A stretch of 64,000 bases of DNA from Cellulomonas telluris (GCF_004886325.1 NZ_QXFN01000001.1:124001-188000); one strand, 5' to 3'. Shown: positions 34,604 to 44,813, numbered from the stretch's first letter. Notes: generated by a model from the sequence alone, not told the origin. Program-made: numbers and translations.

Positions 34604-34616
34604 TGAGGTAACCTCA
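34604..34616. promoter_or_regulatory. Palindrome TGAGGTAACCTCA, likely MarR operator
   Basis: A perfect 13-bp palindrome in the 108-bp gap between the divergent MarR and ABC exporter genes. Its TAACCT portion (34609-34614) could be the exporter's -10 box, so binding would block transcription. A related GAGGTGAATCACGCTC lies just upstream. Assignment to this MarR protein is inferred from position. Confidence 0.6.
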
Positions 34617-34664
34617 GCATCGCGTCCGCACCTGGCCGCGACACCTCCGGACCCAGGAGGCCCC

Positions 34665-36566
34665 ATGACTCCCCCCTCGATGCCCGGCGGAGGCGGCAAC
34701 CCCGCCGTCCGCGGCTTCACGCGCGACCCGTCCGTCAAGGCCCAGCGCCTGCAGCGCGGCTCGCTGCGCCGGATCCTCGCGTTCGCGCACCCCTACCGCG
34801 CCCAGCTCGCGGTCTTCCTCGTCCTCATCGCGCTCGGCGCCGGCGCCGGCGCACTCACCCCGTGGCTGCTGCAGCGGCTCATCGACGACGGCATCACCCG
34901 CGGCGACACCGGCGTCGTCGTCGGGATCGCCGGTGCGGTGGCCGGCCTCGCGGTCGTCTCCGCGATCCTCGGCGTGGCCGAGCGGTGGGTGTCCGCGCGC
35001 ATCGGCGAGGGCCTCATCCACGACCTGCGCACCGCCGTGTTCGACCACGTGCAGCGCATGCCGCTGGCGTTCTTCTCCCGGGCCCGCACCGGTGCGCTCG
35101 TGCAGCGCCTCAACGGCGACGTGCTCGGCGCGCAGCAGGCGTTCACGTCCACGCTGTCCAACGTCGTGAGCAACTCGCTCACGGTCGCGTTCGTGCTGGC
35201 CGCGATGCTGTCGATGTCGTGGCAGCTCACGCTGCTCTCGCTCGTCCTGCTGCCCGTCTTCGTGCTGCCCGCCCGCTGGTTCGGGCGGAAGATCGCCGCG
35301 ATCACGCGCGAGTCCTACGAGCTCGGCGCCGAGGCGTCCCAGACGATGACCGAGCGGTTCAACGTCGCCGGTGCCCACCTGGTCAAGGTGTTCGGCGACC
35401 CGGCGCGCGAGTCCGCCGCCTACGCCGAGCAGACCGCCCGCGTGCGCGACATCGGCGTCAAGCGCGCGCTGTACTCGACGTGGTTCCGCATCGGCCTGAC
35501 CACCGTCGCGTCCGTCGCGACCGCGATCGTCTACGGCCTCGGTGGCCTGCTGGCGATCCGGGACGAGCTGACGGTCGGCGTCGTCGTCGCCCTCGCCGCG
35601 TACCTCGGCCGGCTCTACGGCCCGCTCACGGCGATGTCGAACGTGCAGGTCGACGTCATGACCGCGCTCGTCTCGTTCGAGCGCGTGCTCGAGGTGCTCG
35701 ACCTCGAGCCGACGGTGGCGGAGAAGCCCGGCGCGTCGGACCTGCGCACGGCGGTCGCCGCGCGCGGCGCGAGCATCGAGCTCGACCACGTCGGCTTCCG
35801 CTACCCGGCGGCCGGCGAGGTGTCGCTCGCGTCCCTCGAGTCCGTCGCGACGCTCAGCCACGACCCGGTCGCGGACACGCTCACCGACGTCGCGTTCTCC
35901 GTGCCGGCGGGCGCCATGGTCGCCCTCGTCGGCCCGTCGGGCGCCGGCAAGACGACGATCTCCCAGCTCGTCACGCGCATGTACGACCCCACGCGCGGGG
36001 CCGTCCGCATCGCCGGGCAGGACCTGCGCGACGTCACCGCGGACTCGCTGCGCGCGACCGTCGGCGTCGTCAGCCAGGAGGCGCACCTCTTCCACGACAC
36101 CATCGCGGGCAACCTGCGCTTCGCGCGCCCCGACGCGACGGACGCCGACATCGAGCGCGCCCTGCGCGCCGCGCACGTGTGGGACCTCGTGGCGTCCCTG
36201 CCCGACGGCATCGAGACCGTCGTCGGCGACCGCGGCTACCGCCTCTCCGGCGGCGAGCGCCAGCGCCTCGCGATCGCGCGGCTGCTGCTCAAGGCCCCCG
36301 ACGTCGTCGTGCTCGACGAGGCCACGGCCCACCTGGACTCCGAGTCCGAGGCCGCCGTGCAGGCCGCCCTCGACGAGGCGCTCACCGGGCGCACGTCCCT
36401 GGTCATCGCCCACCGCCTGTCGACCGTCCGGCAGGCCGACCTCATCGTCGTCGTCGAGGCCGGGCGCGTCGTCGACCAGGGCACGCACACCGAGCTGCTC
36501 GCCCGCGGCGGGCTGTACGCGGACCTGTACCGCACCCAGTTCGCGGAGAAGGCCGCGGCCGCCTGA
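34665..36566 (+). CDS. ABC exporter, fused permease-ATPase
   Basis: A 633-residue type IV ABC half-transporter; it forms a dimer. Six helices fill residues 30-330, followed by an ATPase with Walker A GPSGAGKTT, LSGGERQR, Walker B VVVLDEAT and the H-loop VIAHRLSTVR. ATG 34665 has AGGAGG 4 nt upstream. A short insert precedes Walker A (EVSLASLESVATLSHDPVAD). Divergent from a MarR regulator, it is likely a multidrug or lipid exporter induced by substrate. Confidence 0.92.
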   Translation: MTPPSMPGGGGNPAVRGFTRDPSVKAQRLQRGSLRRILAFAHPYRAQLAVFLVLIALGAGAGALTPWLLQRLIDDGITRGDTGVVVGIAGAVAGLAVVSAILGVAERWVSARIGEGLIHDLRTAVFDHVQRMPLAFFSRARTGALVQRLNGDVLGAQQAFTSTLSNVVSNSLTVAFVLAAMLSMSWQLTLLSLVLLPVFVLPARWFGRKIAAITRESYELGAEASQTMTERFNVAGAHLVKVFGDPARESAAYAEQTARVRDIGVKRALYSTWFRIGLTTVASVATAIVYGLGGLLAIRDELTVGVVVALAAYLGRLYGPLTAMSNVQVDVMTALVSFERVLEVLDLEPTVAEKPGASDLRTAVAARGASIELDHVGFRYPAAGEVSLASLESVATLSHDPVADTLTDVAFSVPAGAMVALVGPSGAGKTTISQLVTRMYDPTRGAVRIAGQDLRDVTADSLRATVGVVSQEAHLFHDTIAGNLRFARPDATDADIERALRAAHVWDLVASLPDGIETVVGDRGYRLSGGERQRLAIARLLLKAPDVVVLDEATAHLDSESEAAVQAALDEALTGRTSLVIAHRLSTVRQADLIVVVEAGRVVDQGTHTELLARGGLYADLYRTQFAEKAAAA

Positions 36567-36576
36567 CCCACCCGGG

Positions 36577-37932
36577 TCAGAGGGAGCGCGTCTCCCCGCT
36601 GCGGTCGGCGTACGCGTCCGCGACGCGCCCGTCGAGGACCAGGTGCACACGGTCGGCGAGGTCGAGGACGGCGGCGCGGTCCTCCTCGAGCAGGCCGTCG
36701 TCCATCTCCCGGACCACCAGGTCCACCTGGCGCCGCAGCTCCGGCGCGTGGGCGTCCGGGTCGGCGTGCACGGCGACGTCCCGGCACAGCCGCAGCAGCG
36801 CGATGAGCGCCGTCGGCTCGCTGCGCCCGTACCGGCGCACCTGGCCGCACGCCAGGTCGAGGTAGTAGCGCAGGTCGCGGTCCATGACGACGGCGCGGTC
36901 GACCCCGTCCTCGTCGGTGTGCATCGTCCCGCCCAGCCGGCGGCTCGTGAGGCTCACGAGGAGCTCCGTCATGTGGCCCACGGCGTGGGTGGCCGTGACG
37001 GGGTCGTTGATGCTGGGCGACAGCGCCTTGACCGCGATGTCCTCGAGCTGGCGGAACCCGAAGGCCGCGTCCTGCTCGACGGTCCGCTCGCGGCCGAGCG
37101 CGACCGCGTCGAGGAGCCCCGCGACGGCGTCGTCGGGGACACGGGCCGCGTCCCGCCCGTCGCCCGTCCACAGGGTCAGGAGGGGGGTGCCGCTGACCAC
37201 GAGATCCCCCGGGCGCGCCTCGACCCGGACGATCACGTCCGCCGCGCGGGCGCGCTCCACCAGCGGCCCGACGTCGACCCGCTGCACGAACCCGCCGCGC
37301 GTCGCCTCCACCACGGTCCCCGGCCGGTCGGGCCCGATCCGTTCCGGGACCTGCGCCGGCCCGTCGCCGCGCTCGGGGAGGAACATCGCGATCGCCCGCT
37401 GCGCCTCGTCGTGCACCCTGGCCATCATCGACTCGATGCGGAGCATGCCCGTGATGTGGTGGACGAACGCGACGACGGCGGCGACGCTCGCGGCCGCCGC
37501 GACCAGCACGAGCGCCACCGCGGGCGTCGGCACGGGCTCGTCCTCGTGGAGGGTCCGGAGCACCGTGAGCGACAGCGCGACGGTCCCGACGAGGACCGCG
37601 AGGACGCCCTTGATCGTCCGGTCGCGCAGGAAGTCGCGCAGCAGCCGCGGGGAGAACTGCTGGGACGCGAGCTGCAGCGCGACGACGGTGATCGAGAACG
37701 CCGTCGTGAGCGTCGCCATGGTCGCCGTCGCCACCGTCTGCACGGCCGCGGTCGCGGCCGCCACGTCTCCCGGCCACAGCACGCGCGTGAAGGTCGAGTC
37801 CGGGGCGGGACGGACGTGCGAGAGCGCCACGCCCACGACGACGGCCGTGACGCCGGCCACGGCCGGCCACCTCCACAGCTCGGGAGCGGTGCGCTCGGCG
37901 TCACGCCGGGCGTCGCGGTGCGGGGGCGCCAC
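36577..37932 (-). CDS. DUF2254 membrane protein
   Basis: A 451-residue membrane protein of the DUF2254 family. Four N-terminal helices are followed by a large soluble domain with QFSPRLLRDFLRDR, HHITGMLRIESMM, DPVTATHAVGHMTELL and MDRDLRYYLDLACGQVRRYG. GTG 37932 has AAGGAGG 6 nt upstream. It converges with the ABC exporter, 10 bp apart. The biochemical role of the family is not established. Confidence 0.85.
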   Translation of the reverse strand: MAPPHRDARRDAERTAPELWRWPAVAGVTAVVVGVALSHVRPAPDSTFTRVLWPGDVAAATAAVQTVATATMATLTTAFSITVVALQLASQQFSPRLLRDFLRDRTIKGVLAVLVGTVALSLTVLRTLHEDEPVPTPAVALVLVAAAASVAAVVAFVHHITGMLRIESMMARVHDEAQRAIAMFLPERGDGPAQVPERIGPDRPGTVVEATRGGFVQRVDVGPLVERARAADVIVRVEARPGDLVVSGTPLLTLWTGDGRDAARVPDDAVAGLLDAVALGRERTVEQDAAFGFRQLEDIAVKALSPSINDPVTATHAVGHMTELLVSLTSRRLGGTMHTDEDGVDRAVVMDRDLRYYLDLACGQVRRYGRSEPTALIALLRLCRDVAVHADPDAHAPELRRQVDLVVREMDDGLLEEDRAAVLDLADRVHLVLDGRVADAYADRSGETRSL

Positions 37933-38048
37933 GGTGTGCCTCCTTCGTGCCAGGGGACGGGTGCTGCCTCGACCCTCGCCCACGCAGCGCGCCCGTGCAG
38001 CCCGGGCGGTCCTTCCGCGTGGTCACGTCCCCCGGGTGGCGGTGCAGG

Positions 38049-38762
38049 TCAGCGCGTCGGCAGCAGGCGCGGCTGGCCGACCCGGACGTCGACGCCCGGG
38101 GACCACGTGGCGTGCGGCGGGCCCGACGGCGCCGGCAGCCCGCACCCCTCGAGCAGGTCCGTCCCCAGGTGCGGGACGGCGGCGGCGTGCAGGGGCCAGG
38201 GCGCGTGCTCGACGGGCACGCGCCACAGCCGGCCCGCCCTCCGGGCGTAGGCGTTCCAGCGCCCCGTGACGGCGATCAGCCAGGGGTCGGGTCGGCCGAT
38301 GCGGGCCCCGGGGACGACCCGTGCGTCCAGGCGCCCGCCCGCGCGGCCGCGCGCCTCGTACCGCGTCCCGCCGCCCGCGTCGAGGACACGCCCGGACGCA
38401 CGCCGGTACGGCACGCCGGCGGCACGCAGCCCGGCCACGACCTCGGCGCGGTCGCACAGCAGCGTGAGGAACCACAGCCCGTCGGTCCCGCTCGCCGGGT
38501 GCCGCACGTAGGTGCGGACGTTGACCTCGACGAACCGGGTCCAGCGCGGCGGCACGGGCAGGCCGGCCGGTCGGACGTCGCGCATGACGAACGGCGTCAG
38601 CCCGACCCAGGCGGCCCCGTCGAGGACCTGCGGGACCAGGCCGTCGGGCAGGTGCGGCGCGACGACGTCCGGCGGGTAGGCCCAGTGCAGGAACGCGATG
38701 CCCTCCCAGCGCATGTGCGCGACGGGCACGTGCACGGGGGCGTCGGGGAGCCGTCCGCTCAT
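38049..38762 (-). CDS. DUF2071 (YqjF-like) protein
   Basis: A 237-residue soluble protein of the DUF2071 family. Typical parts are WEGIAFLHWAYPPDVVAPHL, then FVEVNVRTYVRHPASGTDGL and WFLTLLCDRAEVV. ATG 38762 follows GGGGGTGG. It has no catalytic annotation that I trust. It lies between two membrane-protein genes and is not obviously part of an operon with either. Confidence 0.8.
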   Translation of the reverse strand: MSGRLPDAPVHVPVAHMRWEGIAFLHWAYPPDVVAPHLPDGLVPQVLDGAAWVGLTPFVMRDVRPAGLPVPPRWTRFVEVNVRTYVRHPASGTDGLWFLTLLCDRAEVVAGLRAAGVPYRRASGRVLDAGGGTRYEARGRAGGRLDARVVPGARIGRPDPWLIAVTGRWNAYARRAGRLWRVPVEHAPWPLHAAAVPHLGTDLLEGCGLPAPSGPPHATWSPGVDVRVGQPRLLPTR

Positions 38763-38860
38763 GGCACCACCCCCTGCCGCTCGGCGGCGGGCGCCGCCCG
38801 GGCCACCATCGTGGGACGACAGCGGCCCGGGCGCGCGGCGTCCGTCCTCAGGGGCGGCCG

Positions 38861-39175
38861 TCAGTGGGCGAGCTTGAGCCCGATCACGCAGGCGACGATG
38901 CCGAGGATGAGCAGGATCTTCACGAGCGAGACCGTCTCGGCGCCGGTCGCCATGCCGTAGGCGACGGTCAGGGACGCGCCGATGCCGACCCAGACCGCGT
39001 AGGCGGTGCCGGTCGGCAGCTCGCGCATCGCGTAGGCGAGCCCGCCCATGGAGGCGAGCAGCGCGACGCCGAAGACGACGGTCGGGCCCAGCTTCGAGAA
39101 GCCCTCGGAGCGCCCGAGGGCGGTCGCCCACACGGCCTCGAGGACCCCGGAGACGACGAGCACGAGCCAGGACAT
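38861..39175 (-). CDS. SMR-family small multidrug/guanidinium exporter
   Basis: A 104-residue, four-helix proton-coupled exporter. The essential Glu is at residue 13 in VSGVLEAVWATAL, as in EmrE and SugE. LPTGTAYAVWVGIGASLTV is the second hallmark. Whether it moves guanidinium (Gdx type) or drugs (Qac type) is not clear from sequence alone. ATG 39175; AGCGGAGGT lies 5 nt upstream. I found no guanidine riboswitch in the leader. Confidence 0.9.
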   Translation of the reverse strand: MSWLVLVVSGVLEAVWATALGRSEGFSKLGPTVVFGVALLASMGGLAYAMRELPTGTAYAVWVGIGASLTVAYGMATGAETVSLVKILLILGIVACVIGLKLAH

Positions 39176-39384
39176 GGTGGACCTCCGCTGGCTGCCGTCT
39201 TGTCGCTCTCCGGGTACGGCGCCGCTCGTCCGGGGGACCGCGACGACATGGGGTGGGGGCGCGGTCCCGCCGCCATGGTGGCACGCGGGGGCGCGATCGG
39301 GCAGGGGCGGGCGAGGTGGCGTCGGCCACCACCCGCGCGGCGCCGACACACCGAGGCGCGGGCCGCCCGGCAGACCCGCCCGCC

Positions 39385-39452
39385 GAGCGCGGTGGATGCG
39401 CGACCAGCGCACCTGATACGACCACCGCGCTCGTGCCGCATCTACCGCGCTC
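39385..39452. repeat. Palindromic element, copy 2 of dispersed repeat
   Basis: GAGCGCGGTGGATGCG (39385-39400) pairs with CGCATCTACCGCGCTC (39437-39452) with one mismatch. The right side matches the element at 19426-19453 at about 22 of 26 positions. The interior is diverged. It is the main content of the 359-bp gap 39176-39534, which otherwise holds only the two divergent promoters. Confidence 0.7.
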
Positions 39453-39534
39453 GCCGGTGGGCGGCCCGGTGGGGTGGGACCCCGGATGGTGGACTGCGCT
39501 TTCCGTGACGGGGGTGCCGGGTGAGGATGGGGGC

Positions 39535-41304
39535 GTGACCTCCCCCGCCTCGCGGCGAGCGTCCGTCGACGTCGACGGTCAGCATCCCGTCCGGTCCGTC
39601 TTCCACCTCCTGGGCATGCACCGCCGGCGCATCGCCACGGCGGTGTTCTTCTTCGCGCTCAAGGACACGCCGCTGTGGCTGATGCCGTTCATCACGGCAC
39701 GGGTGATCGACGTCGTCGTCGACCGCCGGCCGCTGCACGAGCTGTGGCTGTGGGCCGGGGTGGCGTTCGTCGCGCTGCTGCAGAACTACCCGAACCACGT
39801 CATGTACACGAAGCTGTTCATGGGCGCGGTGCGGCAGATCGGCGCCGACCTGCGCAACGCGCTCGCGGCGCGGCTGCAGAGCCTGTCGATCGGCTTCCAC
39901 ACCCGCACGTCCGCCTCGATCGTGCAGACCAAGGTCGTCCGGGACGTCGAGAACGTCGAGCTGATGCTCCAGCAGGTCACGCACCCGCTGCTGTCGTCGT
40001 CGATGGTCGTCATGGGCGCCGTCGTCACCACCGCGACGTCGGTGCCGCAGTTCCTGCCCGTGTACGCGCTGACGATCCCGCTGGCCGTGCTGCTGCGGTA
40101 CGGGCTGGCGCGCCGCTCCCGCGAGCGCAACGAGGCCTTCCGCAAGCAGGTCGAGCGGTTCTCCGCACGCGTCGGCGAGATGGCGACGCTCATGCCGATC
40201 ACCCGCGCGCACGGGCTCGAGGCGACGGCGCAGGAGCGGGTCGCGGAGGGCGCCGAGGGCGTGCGGACGTCGGGGTACGAGCTCGACGTGCTCAACGGCC
40301 GGTTCGCGTCGCTGTCGTGGGTCGGGCTGCAGCTGCTCGGCGTCGGGTGCCTCGTGCTCGCCGCGACCGCGGCCCTGACGGGGTGGTTCCCGGTGACGCC
40401 CGGGCAGGTCGTGCTGCTGTCGTCGAACTTCACGCTCATCACCGGCGGCGTCACGCAGCTGCTCATGCTGCTGCCGGTGGCGGCCAAGGGCACCGAGTCC
40501 GTGCGGTCGATCGCCGAGGTGCTGGCCGAGCCGGACGTCGAGCAGAACGAGGGCAAGGCCGCCGTCGGCTCGGTGGAGGGCCGGCTGACGTTCGACGCGG
40601 TGCACTTCCGCTACGACGACGCCGACGGGCACGCGCTCGACGGCGTCGACCTCGACGTGCGCCCGGGCGAGACCGTGGCGTTCGTGGGGCCGTCCGGGTC
40701 GGGCAAGTCCACCGTGCTCAACCTGGCGCTCGGGTTCCTGCGGCCGACGTCCGGGCGCCTGCTGCTCGACGGTGTCGACGCCGCCACGCTCGACCTGCGC
40801 ACGTTCCGCCGGCACGTGTCCGTGGTGCCGCAGGAGTCGGTGCTGTTCGAGGGCTCGATCCGCGACAACGTCACCTACGGGCTGGGGCACGTGCCCGACG
40901 AGCGGGTCCGTGCCGCCCTCGAGGACGCCAACGCGGCGGAGATCGTCGACGCCCTGCCCGACGGCTGGCACACCGTGGTGGGCGAGCGCGGCGCGCGCCT
41001 GTCCGGCGGGCAGCGGCAGCGCATCGCGATCGCCCGGGCGCTCGTGCGCGACCCCCGGGTCCTGCTGCTGGACGAGGCGACCTCCGCGCTCGACCCCGAG
41101 TCGGAGGCGCTCGTCCGCGACGCGCTCGCCCGCCTCATGCGCGGGCGCACCACGCTCGTGGTCGCGCACCGCCTCTCCACGATCCGCGACGCCGACCGCA
41201 TCGTCGTGCTCGACCAGGGCCGGATCGTCGAGACGGGCCGGCACGAGGAGCTCATGGCGGCCGGGGGCCGCTACGCCCGCCTGGAGCGCGCGCAGCGGGT
41301 CTGA
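39535..41304 (+). CDS. ABC exporter, fused permease-ATPase
   Basis: A 589-residue ABC half-transporter. The membrane domain occupies residues 20-310. The ATPase has Walker A GPSGSGKST, LSGGQRQR, LLLDEATSALD and VVAHRLSTIR. GTG 39535 follows GAGGAT by 6 nt, a leaderless arrangement; other in-frame starts to 39253 lack support. No regulator or partner half-transporter adjoins it, so it is probably a homodimer. The substrate is unknown. Confidence 0.9.
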   Translation: MTSPASRRASVDVDGQHPVRSVFHLLGMHRRRIATAVFFFALKDTPLWLMPFITARVIDVVVDRRPLHELWLWAGVAFVALLQNYPNHVMYTKLFMGAVRQIGADLRNALAARLQSLSIGFHTRTSASIVQTKVVRDVENVELMLQQVTHPLLSSSMVVMGAVVTTATSVPQFLPVYALTIPLAVLLRYGLARRSRERNEAFRKQVERFSARVGEMATLMPITRAHGLEATAQERVAEGAEGVRTSGYELDVLNGRFASLSWVGLQLLGVGCLVLAATAALTGWFPVTPGQVVLLSSNFTLITGGVTQLLMLLPVAAKGTESVRSIAEVLAEPDVEQNEGKAAVGSVEGRLTFDAVHFRYDDADGHALDGVDLDVRPGETVAFVGPSGSGKSTVLNLALGFLRPTSGRLLLDGVDAATLDLRTFRRHVSVVPQESVLFEGSIRDNVTYGLGHVPDERVRAALEDANAAEIVDALPDGWHTVVGERGARLSGGQRQRIAIARALVRDPRVLLLDEATSALDPESEALVRDALARLMRGRTTLVVAHRLSTIRDADRIVVLDQGRIVETGRHEELMAAGGRYARLERAQRV

Positions 41305-41350
41305 GCGCGCGCAGCGGGTGTGGCCGGGCGTCGGCGGGTGCGACCGCGCG

Positions 41351-41902
41351 TCAGCGGAGCCGGCCGAGGTGGAGCGCCGCGAGCGCGAGGGCGGCCACCG
41401 TCTCCCCGTCCCGGATGCGACCGTCCCGCACCATCGCGAGCGCCTCGCCGAACGGCACGGTCCGCACCTGGCTGATGCCCTCGTGCGCCTGCTCGTCCGC
41501 GGTGGCGGCCGCGTCGCCGGCCGGCGCGAGGCCCCGGGCGACGAAGACGTGCTCGGGGGCGCGCGCGATCCCGTTGAGCGCCTCCGTGACTCCCAGGTGC
41601 ACCCACTCGCGCGCGACGAGACCCGCCTCCTCGGCGAGCTCGCGCTGCGCGGCCACCAGCGGCTCCTGACCGTCGGTACCGCCCGCGGGCACCTCCACCG
41701 ACGCCGGCCCGGTCGTGTACCGGTCCGTGGTGACGAGCACGACCTCGTCGTCGTCCGTGAGCGCGACGACGAACACCGACGGGCGCAGCTCCACCCACCC
41801 GTACAGCGCCGGGCTCCCGTCGGGCGCGACCGCGTCGTCCTCCCGCACGACGATCCACGGGTTCTCGTACACGACACGCGAGGAGACGGTGCGCCAGGCC
41901 AT
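41351..41902 (-). CDS. Nudix hydrolase (ADP-ribose pyrophosphatase-like)
   Basis: A 183-residue Nudix enzyme with the full Nudix box G-x5-E-x7-REL-x-EEAG from about residue 74 (GGTDGQEPLVAAQRELAEEA). VEVPAGGTD just before it and the overall layout resemble ADP-ribose/NDP-sugar pyrophosphatases. ATG 41902 lies 6 nt after TAGCCT on the same strand (leaderless). It converges with the ABC exporter; the 46-bp gap contains a short direct repeat GCGCGCAGCGGGT. Confidence 0.88.
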   Translation of the reverse strand: MAWRTVSSRVVYENPWIVVREDDAVAPDGSPALYGWVELRPSVFVVALTDDDEVVLVTTDRYTTGPASVEVPAGGTDGQEPLVAAQRELAEEAGLVAREWVHLGVTEALNGIARAPEHVFVARGLAPAGDAAATADEQAHEGISQVRTVPFGEALAMVRDGRIRDGETVAALALAALHLGRLR

Positions 41903-41946
41903 GCGACGAGGCTAGGTCAGCGCCCCCTCGGTGCCGGCCTCGTGCG

Positions 41947-43923
41947 TCAGGACGCGGGCCGCGCCGGTTCCGCCGAGGACCACCGGTCCTGCCCGTGCGT
42001 GTGCGGCCGCGACGGCGGGTCGCCCGGCGACGGGTAGGCGCGCTCGTCCTGCGCGTCGACGACGTGCGCGTCGGTGTCGCCGCCGACCGCGAGCGCGGCG
42101 TGCACGAGGGCGAGGTGCGAGAGCGCCTGCGGCAGGTTGCCGAGGAACTCGCCCGTCCGGCCGTCGATCATCTCCGACCAGATACCCACGTCGTTCGCCT
42201 GCTCCAGCAGGTCGTCCATCCAGGCGCGCGCCTCGTCGACGCGGCCGAGCAGCGCGGCCGCGCGCACGCCCCAGAACGCGCACGCGACGAACGTGCCCTC
42301 CTCGTCCTGCATGCCGGAGTACCGCCACAGCAGCGGCCCGGAGCCGAGCTCGCGGCGGATCGCGTCGAGCGTCGACGACAGCCGCGCGGGGGTGTCGAAC
42401 TCCTGGTCGACGAAGAGCAGCACCGAGGCGTCGAGCGCGTCCGTGCCGGGGTGCATGACGTACGCCTGCTTCTCGTCCGACCAGCACTCGGCCCGCACCC
42501 ACGCGGCGATCGCCTCCGCCTCGGAGCGCCAGCGCACCGCGTCGCCCGGCAGGTGCCCCTCCTCCGCGAGGTGCGCCGCGCACAGCAGCGCGTGCCGGCA
42601 GCCCAGCGCGGAGGACGTGTAGCGGTGCTCGTCGGTGAGCTCCCAGATGCCGGCGTCGGGCTTGCGCCACGCGTCGCAGGCGCGGTCGGCCACGCCGGTG
42701 AGCACGCGGGCCGTCTCGGCGTCGAGCAGGTTGCCCGCGTCGACGTAGGTGCGCACGACGCCCATGAGGTCGCCGTAGGTGCCGAGCTGGAGCTGGCGCG
42801 AGGCCCGGTTGCCGTCGACGACGGGACCGATGCCCCGCCACCCGGGCACGTCGCGGTCGGCGCGCCCGTGCGCGAGCTCGCCGTCGAGCGTGAAGAACAC
42901 CGACGGCGGGTGCTTGGCGACGGTCCGCAGGGTCCACGCCATCGCGGCGTGCGTCTCCTCGCGCAGCCCGAACCGCGTGAGCGCGTCGACGACGTACGCG
43001 ACGTCGCGCACCCAGGCGTACCGGTAGTCCCAGTTCTTGCCGCCGTCCCAGGACTCCGGCAGCGCGGTGGTGCCGGCGGCGGCGACGGCGCCCGTCGGGG
43101 AGTGGATGAGCAGCTTGAGCGCGAGTGCGCTGCGCTGCACCGCCTGCGCCCACGGCCCGCCGTAGTGGAACTCGCGGGTCCAGGTGCGCCAGTTCTCGAC
43201 GGTGCGCTCGATGCCCCGGTCCATCTCCTCCGGGTCGGGCACGTACACCGGCTCGTCCTGCGTGCCCGCGAGACCCAGCACGTGCCGGGAGCCCGGTGCG
43301 GTCGTGAGCACGCCCGCGACCTCGCGGTCGTCGACGTGGGTGGTCATCTCGCCCAGCGTCGAGACGACCACGGAGACGCCGTCCAGCGTGATGACCGGCC
43401 CCCGCCGGGTGCGGCGCACCCACGGGGACGCCGTGCCGAGCATGGTTCCCGGCACCACGCGCCACGCCATCGGCACGCTCCCGGTGACGCCCTCGACGCG
43501 CCGCACCAGCTCGCACCACGGCAGCCGGCCCGCGACGCCGGTGGTCATCGCGTCGGTCACGCGCGCCTCGCCCGTGGCCGTCACGAACCGGGTGACCAGC
43601 ACGTTGGTGCCGGGCACGTACGCGCGGGCGACCTCGAACGGCACGGTCGGCGTGAGCTCGAGGAACCCGCCGCCGACCGCGTCGAGGACCGCCGCGAACG
43701 CGGGCTGCGTGTCGAGCACCGGCACCGGGAACCAGTCGATGCGGCCGTCGTCCGCCACCAGGGCGACCGTCCGGCCGTCCCCGATCGCCGCGTACGCGCG
43801 CAGCGGCACGTACCCGTCGGTGCGGGGCGTGGGCGGCCGCGGGTCGTCGGCGTCGCGCCGGCCGGACCCCGGGATGCCCTCGTCCGCGGTGAGCGAGTCC
43901 GGCAGCGCCGGGTCGTCGGTCAC
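41947..43923 (-). CDS. GH15 glucoamylase/trehalase-type glycosidase
   Basis: A 658-residue GH15 hydrolase, cytosolic (no signal peptide). An N-terminal beta domain (residues 38-260, with [20 protein letters not shown]) precedes an (alpha/alpha)6 barrel with [19 protein letters not shown]. The catalytic acid is in [14 protein letters not shown] and the base in [14 protein letters not shown]. In actinobacteria this subgroup includes trehalases, so trehalose is a fair guess. GTG 43923 overlaps the SDR stop as GTGA. Confidence 0.9.
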   Translation of the reverse strand: MTDDPALPDSLTADEGIPGSGRRDADDPRPPTPRTDGYVPLRAYAAIGDGRTVALVADDGRIDWFPVPVLDTQPAFAAVLDAVGGGFLELTPTVPFEVARAYVPGTNVLVTRFVTATGEARVTDAMTTGVAGRLPWCELVRRVEGVTGSVPMAWRVVPGTMLGTASPWVRRTRRGPVITLDGVSVVVSTLGEMTTHVDDREVAGVLTTAPGSRHVLGLAGTQDEPVYVPDPEEMDRGIERTVENWRTWTREFHYGGPWAQAVQRSALALKLLIHSPTGAVAAAGTTALPESWDGGKNWDYRYAWVRDVAYVVDALTRFGLREETHAAMAWTLRTVAKHPPSVFFTLDGELAHGRADRDVPGWRGIGPVVDGNRASRQLQLGTYGDLMGVVRTYVDAGNLLDAETARVLTGVADRACDAWRKPDAGIWELTDEHRYTSSALGCRHALLCAAHLAEEGHLPGDAVRWRSEAEAIAAWVRAECWSDEKQAYVMHPGTDALDASVLLFVDQEFDTPARLSSTLDAIRRELGSGPLLWRYSGMQDEEGTFVACAFWGVRAAALLGRVDEARAWMDDLLEQANDVGIWSEMIDGRTGEFLGNLPQALSHLALVHAALAVGGDTDAHVVDAQDERAYPSPGDPPSRPHTHGQDRWSSAEPARPAS

Positions 43924-44813
43924 GGGGTCGGCATCCCGCCCGTCACCGCGATCGTCGCGCCGCTGACGTAGCTCGACTCCTGCGACGCCAGGAACACGTA
44001 CGCGGGCGCGAGCTCGGCCGGCTGGCCCGCGCGGCCGTACGGCGTCTGCTCGCCGAACTCCGGCAGCGCCTCGGGCGGCTGACCGCCCGCGGCCTGCAGC
44101 GGCGTCCAGATCGGCCCCGGCGCCACGACGTTGACGCGGATGCCCTTGGGCGCGAGCTGCCCGGCGAGCGCTTTGGAGATCGTGTTGATCGCGGCCTTCG
44201 TCGTCGCGTAGTCCACGAGGTTGGGCGACGGCTGGTACGCCTGGATCGAGCTCGTGTTGATGATCGACGCGCCCTTCGGCAGGTGCGGCAGGGCCTCCTG
44301 CACGATCCAGAACAGCGCGTGCACGTTGGTGCGGAACGTCTGGTCGAAGCTCTCGCTCGTCAGGTCCGCGAGGTCCTCGACGTGCTGCTGGCGGCCCGCG
44401 ATGTTCGCGATGACGTCGATGCCGCCGAGCTCGTCGACGGTCGTCCGCACGAGGCCGCGCGCGACCTGCTCGTCCGACACGTCACCGGGCGCGAGCACGC
44501 ACCGACGGCCGGCGTCCTCGACGTGGCGCCGCACGACCTCGGCGTCCTCCTGCTCCTCCGGCAGGTACGACAGCACCACGTCCGCGCCCTCGCGCGCGAA
44601 GGCCACGGCCACCGCGCGGCCGATGCCGGAGTCGCCGCCCGTCACGAGCGCCCGGCGGCCCTCGAGGCGCCCGCTGCCGCGGTAGGTGTCGAAGCCGTGG
44701 TCGGCCTGCGGGGTCAGGTCCGCGTCGAGGCCCGGGCCGTCGAGCGTCTGCTCGGGGATCTCCGGCTGGGGGTACTGGGAGATCGGGTCGGTCATCGTGT
44801 ACTGGTCGGCCAT
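43920..44813 (-). CDS. Short-chain dehydrogenase (general-stress type)
   Basis: A 297-residue SDR of the YghA/GS39 type with a long N-terminal extension ([10 protein letters not shown], then [15 protein letters not shown]). NAD(P) motif [12 protein letters not shown], the catalytic Ser in [11 protein letters not shown] and YATTK are all present. ATG 44813 has AGGAGG 6 nt upstream. It is coupled to the GH15 gene downstream, suggesting joint use, perhaps in osmotic or general stress with trehalose turnover (inference). Confidence 0.9.
   Translation of the reverse strand: MADQYTMTDPISQYPQPEIPEQTLDGPGLDADLTPQADHGFDTYRGSGRLEGRRALVTGGDSGIGRAVAVAFAREGADVVLSYLPEEQEDAEVVRRHVEDAGRRCVLAPGDVSDEQVARGLVRTTVDELGGIDVIANIAGRQQHVEDLADLTSESFDQTFRTNVHALFWIVQEALPHLPKGASIINTSSIQAYQPSPNLVDYATTKAAINTISKALAGQLAPKGIRVNVVAPGPIWTPLQAAGGQPPEALPEFGEQTPYGRAGQPAELAPAYVFLASQESSYVSGATIAVTGGMPTP

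Noticed and set aside
39176-39300. A guanidine (mini-ykkC) riboswitch before the SMR gene
   Set aside because: I looked for two stem-loops with ACGR loops on the minus strand. ACGA and ACGG occur, but no pairing stems surround them.
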